Shown one piece after another: positions 26,240 through 35,431 of a stretch of 48,574 bases of DNA; position 1 is the first letter of the stretch, and each line of letters starts with the position of its first letter. The notes below the pieces were generated by a model that was given only the letters and a program-made list of their open reading frames with translations, was not told the DNA's origin and did no database searches. Source of the stretch: Methylobacterium adhaesivum. Its GTDB lineage: Bacteria > Pseudomonadota > Alphaproteobacteria > Rhizobiales > Beijerinckiaceae. Made by a program: the position numbers and the translations under genes. Where the stretch lies: contig NZ_BPQD01000045.1 of NCBI RefSeq assembly GCF_022179065.1, positions 1-48,574 on the forward strand, in the 5' to 3' direction.

Positions 26240-28204
26240 TCACTGATCCTGTCCTCCGACTTTCGAACTGGTCCGGCCGATGGTGGTCGTATCGAACGGA
26301 CCGAAGCGGTCGCCGTCGCGAGGCTGGAGCGGCCGGGCGGTGGCGGACTGGACGAAGATGCCGGCATCCGCCTGCGCGAGGGTACCGATCGGCGGGGTCG
26401 GCGGTCCGGCCTGGAGACTTACCCGGGCGATACCGGTCCAGCTCGGGAGAAGTGTGAACCCATAGCGTTCGTAGGGCATCGATCCGACGCCGATGACCCG
26501 CCGGGCGATGAGGGGCTGGGCCCCGCGCGGCTCGCGAAGGTATTCCCCATCCCGTACCCGTGCCGGTACGGACGTCCCCTCTCCGAAGCGCAGGGGATTC
26601 TCGAGTGGCACGGCAATGGGAAACTCGCCGCGTGCCACGGCGGGCGGGCGCTCCACCTTCACGGCAGCGGTTCCATTCGGCTTCGGGACCTTGACGCGTG
26701 GCGCTGCCACGGGGCCGGCTTGCTGAAGCGAGGCCACCGGACCACACGGCCCCGCGGTGCTCGCTTGGGCTTGCGGCTCCTCGAAGACGAGGTCGACAAC
26801 CTTCGGGAACAATCCATCGTAGCGATTGACGATCTCGAGGTAGTCCCGGGTCCGCTTCAGGCGTGAGAGGCTCAAGGCATAGCCGAGTACGGAGGCTTCA
26901 CGGGGCCGCCAGCTCACGGCCCGCTGAAACCACTCGGCAGCGGCCTCGAATTGGCAGGCGTTGTAGGCATACCATCCCAAGGCCTGAGCGCCATCCGGAG
27001 CGCTCGCCGCAAGGACGACCTTGGCGAAACGGTCGAGCCGTTCGGGCTCGACGGCCGCCGCCGGCCCCTCGGAGAGACGCCGCTCCATCATGTCGAGGTA
27101 CAATGTGAGGTTCGTGACGGTCGAGCTTCGCCACGCGAAGGCGAGATCTTCCGCCTCCCTGTCCTGTCCCATTTCGCGCAGGGAGAGAGTCAGTCCGGTC
27201 GCCGCCGCCGCGTCGCCGCCACCGCGGCTCTGCGCTGCCCTGAACCAATCGAGGGCCTCTCGAAACTGGCGGCGGTGATAGGCGAACCAGCCCAGGAGCG
27301 CGATCTGCGATGGGTCGCCGACGCGACGCGTCTGTTCGCCGAGGGCCGCGAGATCGGCTGCCTCGATGCGTCCGGCCGTCTCTCCATGGAGAATCGCCAC
27401 GATTCGGGCCCGCGTGATGTCGTGGCGAAGACCCTGGAACTCGTCCGCTCCGGCAGCGCCCTGCCGCCCCAGGGCCAGCAGCGGCTCGACTGAGGACATC
27501 GGAAGAGACGCCATTGCCTTTTGAAGCGTCGCGAGGCGCAACGCCGGATCGGACTGGTCCGTCAGGAGCGTTCGATACAGCGCGACGGCGGATGCGCGGT
27601 CGCCGGTGCGCGCATAGGCTTCCGCGAGGGTCCAGGCGATATCGATATCGAGGGTCTGAATATTTTCCTGCGATGCCTTCACTCGACTGATGAGTTCGCT
27701 CCAGGCCCCGTCCCGGGCCGCGGCTCGGGCGGCACTGCGCAACGTTCCACGGTTCAATTTCAGCGCGAGGTCCTCTGACGGCTGCCAGCCGGGATCGACC
27801 GACTGACGAACCGCGATGGCCGCGCGCAACTCGTCGAAGCGGCCCGCCGTGAAGAGGTCCCACATCGGAGCCTCCTCGGGCGGGCTCGGCTTGAGCGTGT
27901 CGAGATCGGTCGGGACGGTCCAGTTCGGATACCGGCGTCTCAGGCGCGCGATCTCGGCCTGGACACGCTCGCCCTGACGCTGGGCCGCGTAGTAGCGCAG
28001 GGCACTCTCGTCGATGATCTCCGCGCCTCCGGCCGAGGTCTGGGGCGTCTCGAGGATGACCGGGGCGTGCCGTTCGTTGAACTGCAGCACACCGGTGCGA
28101 ACGGGGGCGGGCTGCGCCAGCGCGGGAACGGCCAAGCCCAACGTGCCGGCGAGGGCGAGGAGGGCGGGGGCACCTTTGCGCTGTGAACTTACCGTCCAAG
28201 GCAT
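26240..28204 (-). CDS. TPR protein of the cellulose operon (BcsK/BcsC-like)
   Basis: A 654-residue exported protein with a signal peptide (cleavage near ALA-QPAP). Helical TPR-type repeats fill about 120-480, for example TLAEAYARTGDRASAVALYR, LGWFAYHRRQFREALDWFR and LGWYAYNACQFEAAAEWFQ. A Pro/Ala linker (about 490-540) leads to a C-terminal domain of roughly 110 residues with IGVGSMPYERYGFTLLPSW. It occupies the place of BcsC, whose TPR part guides cellulose in the periplasm, but there is no C-terminal outer-membrane barrel. This fits the TPR protein called BcsK in operons of the Agrobacterium type. The start overlaps bcsZ by 16 nt. Confidence 0.8.
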   Translation of the reverse strand: MPWTVSSQRKGAPALLALAGTLGLAVPALAQPAPVRTGVLQFNERHAPVILETPQTSAGGAEIIDESALRYYAAQRQGERVQAEIARLRRRYPNWTVPTDLDTLKPSPPEEAPMWDLFTAGRFDELRAAIAVRQSVDPGWQPSEDLALKLNRGTLRSAARAAARDGAWSELISRVKASQENIQTLDIDIAWTLAEAYARTGDRASAVALYRTLLTDQSDPALRLATLQKAMASLPMSSVEPLLALGRQGAAGADEFQGLRHDITRARIVAILHGETAGRIEAADLAALGEQTRRVGDPSQIALLGWFAYHRRQFREALDWFRAAQSRGGGDAAAATGLTLSLREMGQDREAEDLAFAWRSSTVTNLTLYLDMMERRLSEGPAAAVEPERLDRFAKVVLAASAPDGAQALGWYAYNACQFEAAAEWFQRAVSWRPREASVLGYALSLSRLKRTRDYLEIVNRYDGLFPKVVDLVFEEPQAQASTAGPCGPVASLQQAGPVAAPRVKVPKPNGTAAVKVERPPAVARGEFPIAVPLENPLRFGEGTSVPARVRDGEYLREPRGAQPLIARRVIGVGSMPYERYGFTLLPSWTGIARVSLQAGPPTPPIGTLAQADAGIFVQSATARPLQPRDGDRFGPFDTTTIGRTSSKVGGQDQ

Positions 28205-29376
28205 GGCCGGTACCTCATGTTGGCGGCCGCGAGGGCCAGGAGATGGAGCGTGGCCGGGTAGTAGTTTTCCGTCGGGGTCGGCTCCAGCAGCCCTGCGGCC
28301 AGGGGCGTGCCCGAGACCGCACAGGCCGCGAGGGCCGGGATCGCCGCGTAGCCGGGTTCACTCATGCGTCCCGCTACGGCGTCGCTGGCGGTGTCGATGA
28401 TCGGCAGTCCCGCCGGATCGGGCTCGGCCCAGAGCTTGAGCAGAGGTTCGTAATAGCGACGCTCTGTGACTCCCGCCATGGCGAGATAGAGCGGCACTCG
28501 CACGGCGTTGTAGGAGAAGTGAGCGGGAAATCCCGAGGCGGGCTGAGGCTGGCCGCCACGCATCGCGATCCACTCCGTGGGGAGGCGGGCTTGGCCGAAC
28601 CGGGCCTGGAGGACGAGTTCCTGGCCGGCGGCGCTCAAACGCGCCCATTCGAACTCCGGCGCGACCGTGGCGAGGCGCGGGAAGGCCGGGAAGATCCAGT
28701 AGGATAGGTTGACGACCGGTCCATCGGCGCGGTCCTCGGCCGAGAAGCCGCTCATGGCTGGAAGCAGCAGAGAGGGGCCGTCGGTGCGGAACAAGACCGT
28801 CCGTCGTGCGACATCGACGGCAATGCGTCGGGCGGCGAGGCGGTAGCCCTCATCCGACCAGGCCTCGCCCGCCTCGACAAGCGCCCAGGCGACCAGAATG
28901 TCGCCGTCCGTGGCATCGTTCATGTCCGCGATGGCGGGACGCTTGTCCGGCTCCCAACGCCAGGCGAGCAAGGCATCGTCGCGCACCATCAGATTGGCAC
29001 GCGTCCAGCTCCAGACGCGCTGGAAGGTCTCGCGATCCCCAGCCGCGACGGCGAGCAACATGCCGTAGCCCTGCCCCTCGCTATGGCTGATGCGACCGTT
29101 CCCCGTATCGACCACACGGCCCTGATCGGTGACGAAACGCGCCTTGTAGCTGCGCCAGGCCGCCGTGCTGCCCAGGCTGTTGTGCAGGGGCAGAAATTCG
29201 GCGGGTTCGGCATTTGCCGGCTTCCCACGCTTCGCGTCCGAAGGTTGCAGCTCCGTTCCTGCGATCTCGCCAGGCTTGACTTCGCTGGCGGCGACCGAGG
29301 GGGCCGCGCTCGCGAGGATGAGGCCCGTGGTCATGAGGGCAGCCGCCGCGAGGGTGTACGCTCGAAACCGCATCAT
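28189..29376 (-). CDS. bcsZ: BcsZ periplasmic endoglucanase (GH8)
   Basis: A 395-residue family-8 glycoside hydrolase that cuts beta-1,4-glucan and is needed for proper cellulose export. Signal peptide 1-29 (cleavage near SVAA). The catalytic acid is Glu100 in SHSEGQGYGMLLAV, and the acidic region DMNDATDGDILVAWAL (151-166) holds the other conserved Asp residues. YWIFPAF and HFSYNAVRVPLYLA are further GH8 motifs. Start ATG at 29376 overlaps the bcsB stop by 4 nt (ATGATGA). A long open frame continues upstream inside bcsB but is arginine-rich shadow. Confidence 0.93.
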   Translation of the reverse strand: MMRFRAYTLAAAALMTTGLILASAAPSVAASEVKPGEIAGTELQPSDAKRGKPANAEPAEFLPLHNSLGSTAAWRSYKARFVTDQGRVVDTGNGRISHSEGQGYGMLLAVAAGDRETFQRVWSWTRANLMVRDDALLAWRWEPDKRPAIADMNDATDGDILVAWALVEAGEAWSDEGYRLAARRIAVDVARRTVLFRTDGPSLLLPAMSGFSAEDRADGPVVNLSYWIFPAFPRLATVAPEFEWARLSAAGQELVLQARFGQARLPTEWIAMRGGQPQPASGFPAHFSYNAVRVPLYLAMAGVTERRYYEPLLKLWAEPDPAGLPIIDTASDAVAGRMSEPGYAAIPALAACAVSGTPLAAGLLEPTPTENYYPATLHLLALAAANMRYRPCLGR

Positions 29377-31895
29377 CGCTTCTCCTCCCGCCCCCGGTTC
29401 CCGTTCTTGGGCGTGGAGCCGCCGCCGTCGCGATCGACGCGGCCGACGCTGCGCAGCATCGTGGAGGTGCTGAGGCCAAGGCTGATCGCCGCAGCGAAGA
29501 GGATCAGCGAGAAGATGCTGGGATTGGTCGAGAACCAGCCGGCAACGACGAGGCGCAGATTCGCCAGCGACAGAGGGCCATTCTCCAGGAAGCGGACCTG
29601 CTTTGCTTCGTGGACGGTGAGGGCTCCCGTATTGGCGTCGAGGGTGGCGAGCCGGCCCTCGAGGCGATTCCAGATCGCGGGCGTCGTCAGACAGACGGCC
29701 GACGCTTGCAGGCTCGCCGCATTGGGAGCGGTGAAGACGGTCAGCAATCCGGCCGGATCGCGGCCCATCAAACCCTGGCTGACGACGAGGGAGGCCTGAG
29801 CCTCCACGGGAATATCGGCCTCGCGGACCTGATCGCCGACCCAGGTCGTGGCGGTCGCCCACCCCTCGTGGGCGGCGGCAGCGAGTCTGGCGGGAATGCG
29901 CGTGAGCTGATCGGCGAGACGGCCTTGGGATGGCGGAGTGCCGTTCCAATCGGCGACGAGATCGCGCTCGCGCCGTGCGTCGGCATCCGGCCAGTTGCGG
30001 GGCGGCACGGTGCCGGCGGGCCGGGGGGCCGCCGCCGGAAGCGCGCAGGCGGGCGGCAGGCCGTTGCGCAGACGGTCGAGGCTCGCCCCATCCATGATCG
30101 GGACACGACCGGTCGGCTCGCCGAGCGTCGGCGTCGCCGCCCGCCCCTGCCAGATCTCGCGGATCTGATCCGGATCGAGACCCGTGCTCCGTAGGATGCC
30201 AGGATCGAGGGCGCGGGCGGGTGCGACGACGATGGTGGGTGCCCGACCCCCGAGAACCCTGTCGTTGGCGAGTTCGAAATCGATCGGTCCGTCGGCGGCC
30301 AGGGCCATCTTGACGGCGAGGGTCGCGGCCGCTGCCATCGAGTCGCGGTCCGGCGCCGGCACGACGAGGCGGGGGCGGCGGCCCGGTGCGATCGTCTGCA
30401 GACCGCGCCCGAGGGTCGAGGCCAGATCCGGAAGACGCATGGCCCGGGCGAGCGGCGGCACCGCCAGGGTCGAACGGTTGAGGATGAGGAAGCGCTGGCG
30501 CGCCGGTCCTTCGCCGCAAGCTCGATCGGACGCCGTCGGCAACAGAGCCTTGATCTCGACCCGATTGCGCCCGGGCCGCCACCGGCTGAGGGGCAGCGCG
30601 ATCGTCGCGTCGCGGAAGATCTCGCCCCCCGCTCGCGCGAGCGGCATGCTCGCGACGTTGCGCCCGTTGATATCCACGATCACCTGAGCCCCGAGGTCGA
30701 GGCCCGCCGCATAGCCCCCCGCGAGATCGAGCGTGATCCTATCGTAATCGGCTGGCACGAAATCCGTCGGCAGGGTCATGTCGAAGCCGGTGCGAAACAG
30801 GCGGCCGGCGAAGTCCCGGCTCTCCAGGCCGAAGGCCGCGAGAGGCTGGACCGCGCCGACCTCAGCCGGAACGCCACGCGTGAGGGCGAGGGCCCGAAGC
30901 CCCGCCGGACTGCCCGTCGGTTCGCGCGTCGTCGTCCCGCCGACGATCTGGATGGCGGCTTCGATGTCGGCCGGTGAATCGCCGGGAAGGACGATGCGTG
31001 CCGCGCGTTCCCCCTGCGCGGGTTCGAAGATCAACGGTTGGCGACCGAGACCCGCATTGGTGTCTGCCACGACGATGTCGAGGCCTGCCGGACCTTGAGC
31101 CTCGGCCGCAAACTCGACGGCGACTTGGCCGAACCCTCCGGCGAGCGCGAGCCGCTGGACGAGGCCGATGAGACGTTCGAAGGTGCCGAAGCCGGGACGG
31201 TTGCGAAGCACGATGCGGATCGGGACGACCCCGCGCCCGTCCGGCGCGATGGCCGGCAGGTCCCGGAGAGATGCGGCGACCGCGTTGCCCGACGTGGAGA
31301 CGAGGCCGGTCCAGGCCGGGTCGATCTGAGTCCAGAGTTCATAGGTCGCGTCGAGGGAGCAATCGACCCGGTGCCGCTGGACGCCGGTGATCGCGACGGC
31401 ATTGTAGCCCGCTTTCAGAAGATCGGCGGGGATGTCGAACTCGATGATCCGGATCGCGCCGGGGGCTTTGATCTCGCTCCGGCCGATGGCGGTGCCGTTG
31501 ACCGTCGCCGTCAGGAAGGAGGTGTCCGGCACCACCGAGATCGCGGCGAGATAGCCGATGCGCAGGCGGGTCGGCTCCCTGGCCTGAGCCTCCGTGAGGT
31601 AGACCGGCCATTGCAGGCTGCTTTCCTCCCCGCTGAGGCGCAGGCCCGTCGCGGATACGTGGAACGAGCGCTGTGGCAGTGGTGGAACCGAAGCTGTCGT
31701 CGTCTCGCTCTCGGCGCGGGCCGCTCCGGGCAAACCGGAGGGGGAGGCGGAGTCGGGAACGGTGAGCAGCTTCGGTGCGCTGCGGCCGAGGAAGCTCTGC
31801 GCCCATGCCGGTTGAGCGGCCGCGATGCACAAGCCTGTCAGGGTCAGCGCCGAGAGACGCTGCAGCTTGAGGCGCTGAAAGGATTTGACGGGCAT
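29373..31895 (-). CDS. bcsB: BcsB cellulose synthase periplasmic subunit
   Basis: An 840-residue BcsB. The signal peptide is in MPVKSFQRLKLQRLSALT (cleavage near AWA-QS). Jelly-roll carbohydrate-binding and ferredoxin-like domains alternate, as in the family (RIGYLAAISVVPDTSFLTA; LPLSRWRPGRNRVEIKALLP). A single C-terminal transmembrane anchor (NPSIFSLILFAAAISLGLS) packs against BcsA and is required for synthase activity. The chosen ATG at 31895 lies 105 nt after bcsA; in-frame codons up to 31988 lack signal-peptide character. The charged tail GRGREEKR-like end is cytoplasmic. Confidence 0.93.
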   Translation of the reverse strand: MPVKSFQRLKLQRLSALTLTGLCIAAAQPAWAQSFLGRSAPKLLTVPDSASPSGLPGAARAESETTTASVPPLPQRSFHVSATGLRLSGEESSLQWPVYLTEAQAREPTRLRIGYLAAISVVPDTSFLTATVNGTAIGRSEIKAPGAIRIIEFDIPADLLKAGYNAVAITGVQRHRVDCSLDATYELWTQIDPAWTGLVSTSGNAVAASLRDLPAIAPDGRGVVPIRIVLRNRPGFGTFERLIGLVQRLALAGGFGQVAVEFAAEAQGPAGLDIVVADTNAGLGRQPLIFEPAQGERAARIVLPGDSPADIEAAIQIVGGTTTREPTGSPAGLRALALTRGVPAEVGAVQPLAAFGLESRDFAGRLFRTGFDMTLPTDFVPADYDRITLDLAGGYAAGLDLGAQVIVDINGRNVASMPLARAGGEIFRDATIALPLSRWRPGRNRVEIKALLPTASDRACGEGPARQRFLILNRSTLAVPPLARAMRLPDLASTLGRGLQTIAPGRRPRLVVPAPDRDSMAAAATLAVKMALAADGPIDFELANDRVLGGRAPTIVVAPARALDPGILRSTGLDPDQIREIWQGRAATPTLGEPTGRVPIMDGASLDRLRNGLPPACALPAAAPRPAGTVPPRNWPDADARRERDLVADWNGTPPSQGRLADQLTRIPARLAAAAHEGWATATTWVGDQVREADIPVEAQASLVVSQGLMGRDPAGLLTVFTAPNAASLQASAVCLTTPAIWNRLEGRLATLDANTGALTVHEAKQVRFLENGPLSLANLRLVVAGWFSTNPSIFSLILFAAAISLGLSTSTMLRSVGRVDRDGGGSTPKNGNRGREEKR

Positions 31896-32000
31896 GAGCA
31901 GGGCTCGGTCTCGAGGCTGAAAACTTGGCTCTGTGTGGATTATCCCGGAGGTCGTGGCGCCCCGGCGGTGGACCGCCGTCCGCTCCACTGCCGGGGCGTA

Positions 32001-34427
32001 TCAACCGGACAGCCCCGCCGGCGCTGGCACCGGTCCGTCCGAAGTTCGCCGACGCTGCTCGGAACCGATGGTCGTGTCCGCCGCATCGGCCATCATCTGG
32101 CGCCAGCTCGCCGCTTCCCCGGCTCGGCGCGGCGTGAGATCAGCCTCCTCGTGCCTCTCCGCCTTGCGTTGGACGGGCGCCGGATCGGCCGGTACCGTGC
32201 GGTCGACCGCACGGAGCCGCTCACGCCGCTGCGTGGGAGCGGGATCGGCCTCGGCCGTTGGCCGCAGCGCCGATCCGCTCATCATATAGGCGAAGGCGCG
32301 GAAGGGCCCGATCAGCCCCCAGGCGATGAATTGCACCGTGCCGGACACCAGCCCCTTGTGGCCGCGACGGCGCTGCTGGAAGCGGGTCATCGCCTCCGCG
32401 TCGCCATACATGAGATCCGCGAGGGCAAGGTAACTGCCGGGCGTGAGGGTTTCGAAGACGAGCTCACAGACGGATTCCTCGCCGGCCGCCGTCACGCCGG
32501 CCACGCGGACCGGAATCGCGCGAGCATGGCTGAGCAGCGGCAGGGGGCCGTGGTCGCGGGCCGACAGGGTGCCGATGGACCCGTCGTCGCTGCGCCGCAT
32601 GGGAACGATCGCGTCCATCCGTATCCGGCAGCGCGCGCTCGAGATACGCTCGACGGTAACATCGATGGCCGAGCCGTTGAGCGTCAGAACGGCCGTCCGA
32701 TCGACGGGCAGGGAGGGGGCCTTCTCGGATTGACGCCGTTCGGCCGCCACGCCCAGGGCAGCGCCGGCGGTAATCAGGTTGAACAGGTTCCACAGCCCGA
32801 CCACCAGCATCAGATTCGTGATGCCCGGCTCGAACGTGTAGCGATAGATCGAAACACCCGCTCCCACGAAGAGAATCGCGAAGACGACGACGTAGGGCAG
32901 CGCGAGGGGCGAGAGGTGATCGTGGTCGAGGCTGACGTTCTTGGCCGTGACATTGAAGGTCGGCTTGCGCGGGGAGGCGATCACCGCGGCCGTCGCCTTG
33001 ATGAGGAACAGCCCTTGGACGTACTCGTACAACTCGGAAACGAACGGCCACCGGACGTGTCCGTAGAGGTAGTTCTGCATCATCAGATTCACGATGATGT
33101 ATGTGGCCGTGTAGGCAATCGCCTCGTCGACGTTGGCGACGACGATTTTCATATCGAAGAAGATATAGAGTAACGGCGCGATCATGAAGATCAGGCGCGG
33201 GAACGGAAAAAACCAGAACGTCATGCTCGAGAGGTAGCAGAGGCGCTGAATCGGCTTCAAACCGCCTTTGAACATCGGGTTCTTCAGGATCATGATCTGC
33301 AGCATGCCCTGGCACCAGCGCGATCGTTGCCCGATGAAGGCCGACAGCGTCTCCGGCTGGAGGCCGGCGATCAGGGGCTTGTCCACGTAGATGCTGGTCC
33401 AGCCGCGCGAATGCAGCTCGAACGCGGTCTCGCAATCCTCCGTGATGGTGATTCCGGAAAACCCGCCCGCTTCATCGAGGGCGCGGCGTCGCAACAGGGC
33501 CGCAGATCCGCAGAAGAACGAGCCGTTCCACTTGTCGAGACCGCATTGTCCCACAGCGTAGAACATCTCGTTCTCCGACGGCATCCTGTCGAACGTCTTC
33601 AGGTTCCGTTCGATCGGGTCCGGATTGAGGAACGCGTGCGGCGTCTGGACGAGGAACAGTTTCGGATCGGCACCGAAATGTCCGATCGTATCTCGCAGGA
33701 ACGAGCGGAACGGAACGTGGTCCGCGTCGAGGACGACGACGATCTCGCCGACCGAATGCTGCAAGCCGTTGTTGAGATTACCCGCCTTCGCATGCAGATT
33801 GCGGCGTCGGGTCAGATAGGAGACGCCGAGATCCGCGCAGAGGCTCTGCAGCACCTGGCGGCGCGCCCGCGCCTCCTCGGCCTTGTCGGCATCCCCATCG
33901 GCGCATTTCTGATCCGTCCCACCGTCGTCGAGAAGCCAAACGGTGAGCTTCCCGGCTGGATAATCGAGGGATTTCGCGGCAGCGAGCGTGGTCGCGAGAA
34001 TGTGCCGGTCTTCGTTATAGCTCGGAACGAAGATGTCGACGGTCGGAAGGTCTTCGTCCTCGTCGCGGGGGGCGGGCGCCCGGTGTAGGGGATCGGCGTT
34101 GATGACGAGGCTGAGCGCCAGGATGTAGAAGCAATACAATTCGGCCGCGATGAGGATCACACCCATCGCAAAGCCGAGCGGATCGCTGGTCGGCGGAAGC
34201 GTGCTCGAAAGCCGCCAGTAGATGTAGCGCAGGACGACGAGGCTGCCGATGGCGAGAAAGACCAGCCTGCTCCTGCGCCCCCGGCCGAACAGCCAGACGA
34301 TGCCCATGAGCACGATGGCGCCGATGCTCATCTCGAGCTGAACCGTGGTTCCCAACGGCTGCGATAGCAGCAGCAAGGTCAGCGCAGCACTGGCCAGCCA
34401 GATTGTACGTGCGAGAAACGGCGGCAT
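32001..34427 (-). CDS. bcsA: BcsA cellulose synthase with a degenerate PilZ domain
   Basis: An 808-residue inner-membrane glycosyltransferase that polymerises UDP-glucose into beta-1,4-glucan and extrudes it. N-terminal helices (about 5-110), GT2 core, C-terminal helices (about 400-555), then PilZ. Catalytic motifs are intact: Asp167-Asp168 (LLDDGG), Asp234/Asp236 (DAD), Thr-Glu-Asp 329-331, QRSRW 367-371 and the gating loop FNVTAKN 491-497. In the PilZ region the c-di-GMP motif expected as QxRxxxR reads Gln566-Ser-Glu568-Lys-Ala-Pro-Ser572, so both arginines are lost. The D/NxSxxG motif reads RISSAR (594-599). The Pro/Arg-rich tail has no known role. Allosteric activation by c-di-GMP is therefore doubtful. 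Confidence 0.95.
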   Translation of the reverse strand: MPPFLARTIWLASAALTLLLLSQPLGTTVQLEMSIGAIVLMGIVWLFGRGRRSRLVFLAIGSLVVLRYIYWRLSSTLPPTSDPLGFAMGVILIAAELYCFYILALSLVINADPLHRAPAPRDEDEDLPTVDIFVPSYNEDRHILATTLAAAKSLDYPAGKLTVWLLDDGGTDQKCADGDADKAEEARARRQVLQSLCADLGVSYLTRRRNLHAKAGNLNNGLQHSVGEIVVVLDADHVPFRSFLRDTIGHFGADPKLFLVQTPHAFLNPDPIERNLKTFDRMPSENEMFYAVGQCGLDKWNGSFFCGSAALLRRRALDEAGGFSGITITEDCETAFELHSRGWTSIYVDKPLIAGLQPETLSAFIGQRSRWCQGMLQIMILKNPMFKGGLKPIQRLCYLSSMTFWFFPFPRLIFMIAPLLYIFFDMKIVVANVDEAIAYTATYIIVNLMMQNYLYGHVRWPFVSELYEYVQGLFLIKATAAVIASPRKPTFNVTAKNVSLDHDHLSPLALPYVVVFAILFVGAGVSIYRYTFEPGITNLMLVVGLWNLFNLITAGAALGVAAERRQSEKAPSLPVDRTAVLTLNGSAIDVTVERISSARCRIRMDAIVPMRRSDDGSIGTLSARDHGPLPLLSHARAIPVRVAGVTAAGEESVCELVFETLTPGSYLALADLMYGDAEAMTRFQQRRRGHKGLVSGTVQFIAWGLIGPFRAFAYMMSGSALRPTAEADPAPTQRRERLRAVDRTVPADPAPVQRKAERHEEADLTPRRAGEAASWRQMMADAADTTIGSEQRRRTSDGPVPAPAGLSG

Positions 34428-34502
34428 GCGACCGGTCCATGTCGATCGATGGTGGGATGGAATGGAAGCGATGCCGGACTGCGACGGGCCGACCGCGCGA
34501 TC

Positions 34503-35255
34503 TCAGAAGGCGATTCGACTATCGATGCTCGTGTAGTATCCACCCTTGCGCACCCGATCGTAGGCATAGCCGGCACCGAGGGAGAACTTCATCGGGCCGA
34601 TCGCGAAGCCCGTGACGTGACCGCCCGCACGCCAGCCGTTGAAGAAATCATCGCCCAGCAACGTCACTTCAGGCCCGATGAAGACGCCTGGTGAGACAGC
34701 GATGCCGGCACGCGCACGGGCGTAATAGGCATTGAACAGCGTCGAATAGGACGCGTTCACGGCAAGCATCGTGTTCTCGGTTGGCGTGACATAGAGATCG
34801 GCGGCAACCTTCACGCCGATGCCGGTCCCGACCACCGGGTTGCCGGGATCGAGGATCGACAATTCGTTGCTTCGGACGTTCATGCCGATGAAGCCGGCCA
34901 GGGCGGCCTGCTGCCAGATCCATTCGTATCCGAGCAGGACCGTACCTTCCTGTTGGACACCCGTGACGGTCTGCCGGACCGCCGCGCCCGGATACGAGTA
35001 GGTGCCGGCGACGCCCTGGAGGCGCACGCGAGGTCCGCTTTCCAAGAGATGACCGACGGGGGCGATGGTCGCGGTGAGTGAGCCGAACGCGGAGCTGTTC
35101 GTGGTGACCGTCGCGCCGGCATCGACCGCCACGATCCATTCCTCCCCGGCGACCTCACGTTCCGCGCCGGTATACCAATCCGCCGCGACGGCGGTCGTCG
35201 AAGTCACCGTGAGCAAGCCGAGCATGGCCGGCAACGTCTGTGGACGGAAGGACAC
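34503..35255 (-). CDS. bcsS: BcsS-type outer-membrane cellulose biosynthesis protein
   Basis: A 250-residue exported protein. It has a signal peptide (cleavage near AVA-ADW) followed by alternating aromatic and polar strands that read as an outer-membrane beta-barrel: TVLLGYEWIWQQAALAGFIG, AVNASYSTLFNAYYARARAG, FSLGAGYAYDRVRKGGYYT. It ends with the C-terminal aromatic IAF. Length and placement match BcsS of alphaproteobacterial cellulose operons. GTG at 35255 is preferred (AGGGGG about 8 nt upstream); a further ATG at 35306 adds a charged extension. It is the first gene of the operon, 75 nt before bcsA. Possibly it replaces the barrel part of BcsC; that is inference. Confidence 0.75.
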   Translation of the reverse strand: MSFRPQTLPAMLGLLTVTSTTAVAADWYTGAEREVAGEEWIVAVDAGATVTTNSSAFGSLTATIAPVGHLLESGPRVRLQGVAGTYSYPGAAVRQTVTGVQQEGTVLLGYEWIWQQAALAGFIGMNVRSNELSILDPGNPVVGTGIGVKVAADLYVTPTENTMLAVNASYSTLFNAYYARARAGIAVSPGVFIGPEVTLLGDDFFNGWRAGGHVTGFAIGPMKFSLGAGYAYDRVRKGGYYTSIDSRIAF

Positions 35256-35431
35256 GGTGCAACCCCCTGAGCGCGCGTCGTCACTGCGTTTCGTGCGGTG
35301 CACCATAGGAGCGTAGTATGGTTAATTGTCCATTAATGATGTTTCGGTGATGTCAAGTGGGTGATAAGTATAAAATCCAATGTGTATAGGGCATCGACAA
35401 TTCGAAACCTGAGTCTCGGTGTGCGCCGGTC

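Noticed and set aside
26187-26747. Upstream extension of the bcsN frame
   Set aside because: It overlaps the TPR gene and is shadow-like; the lipoprotein signal begins at 26186.
29377-30582. Upstream extension of the bcsZ frame, giving a 797-residue protein
   Set aside because: The extension lies inside bcsB, is arginine-rich and lacks any fold; a signal peptide and the ATGA-type overlap fix the start at 29376.
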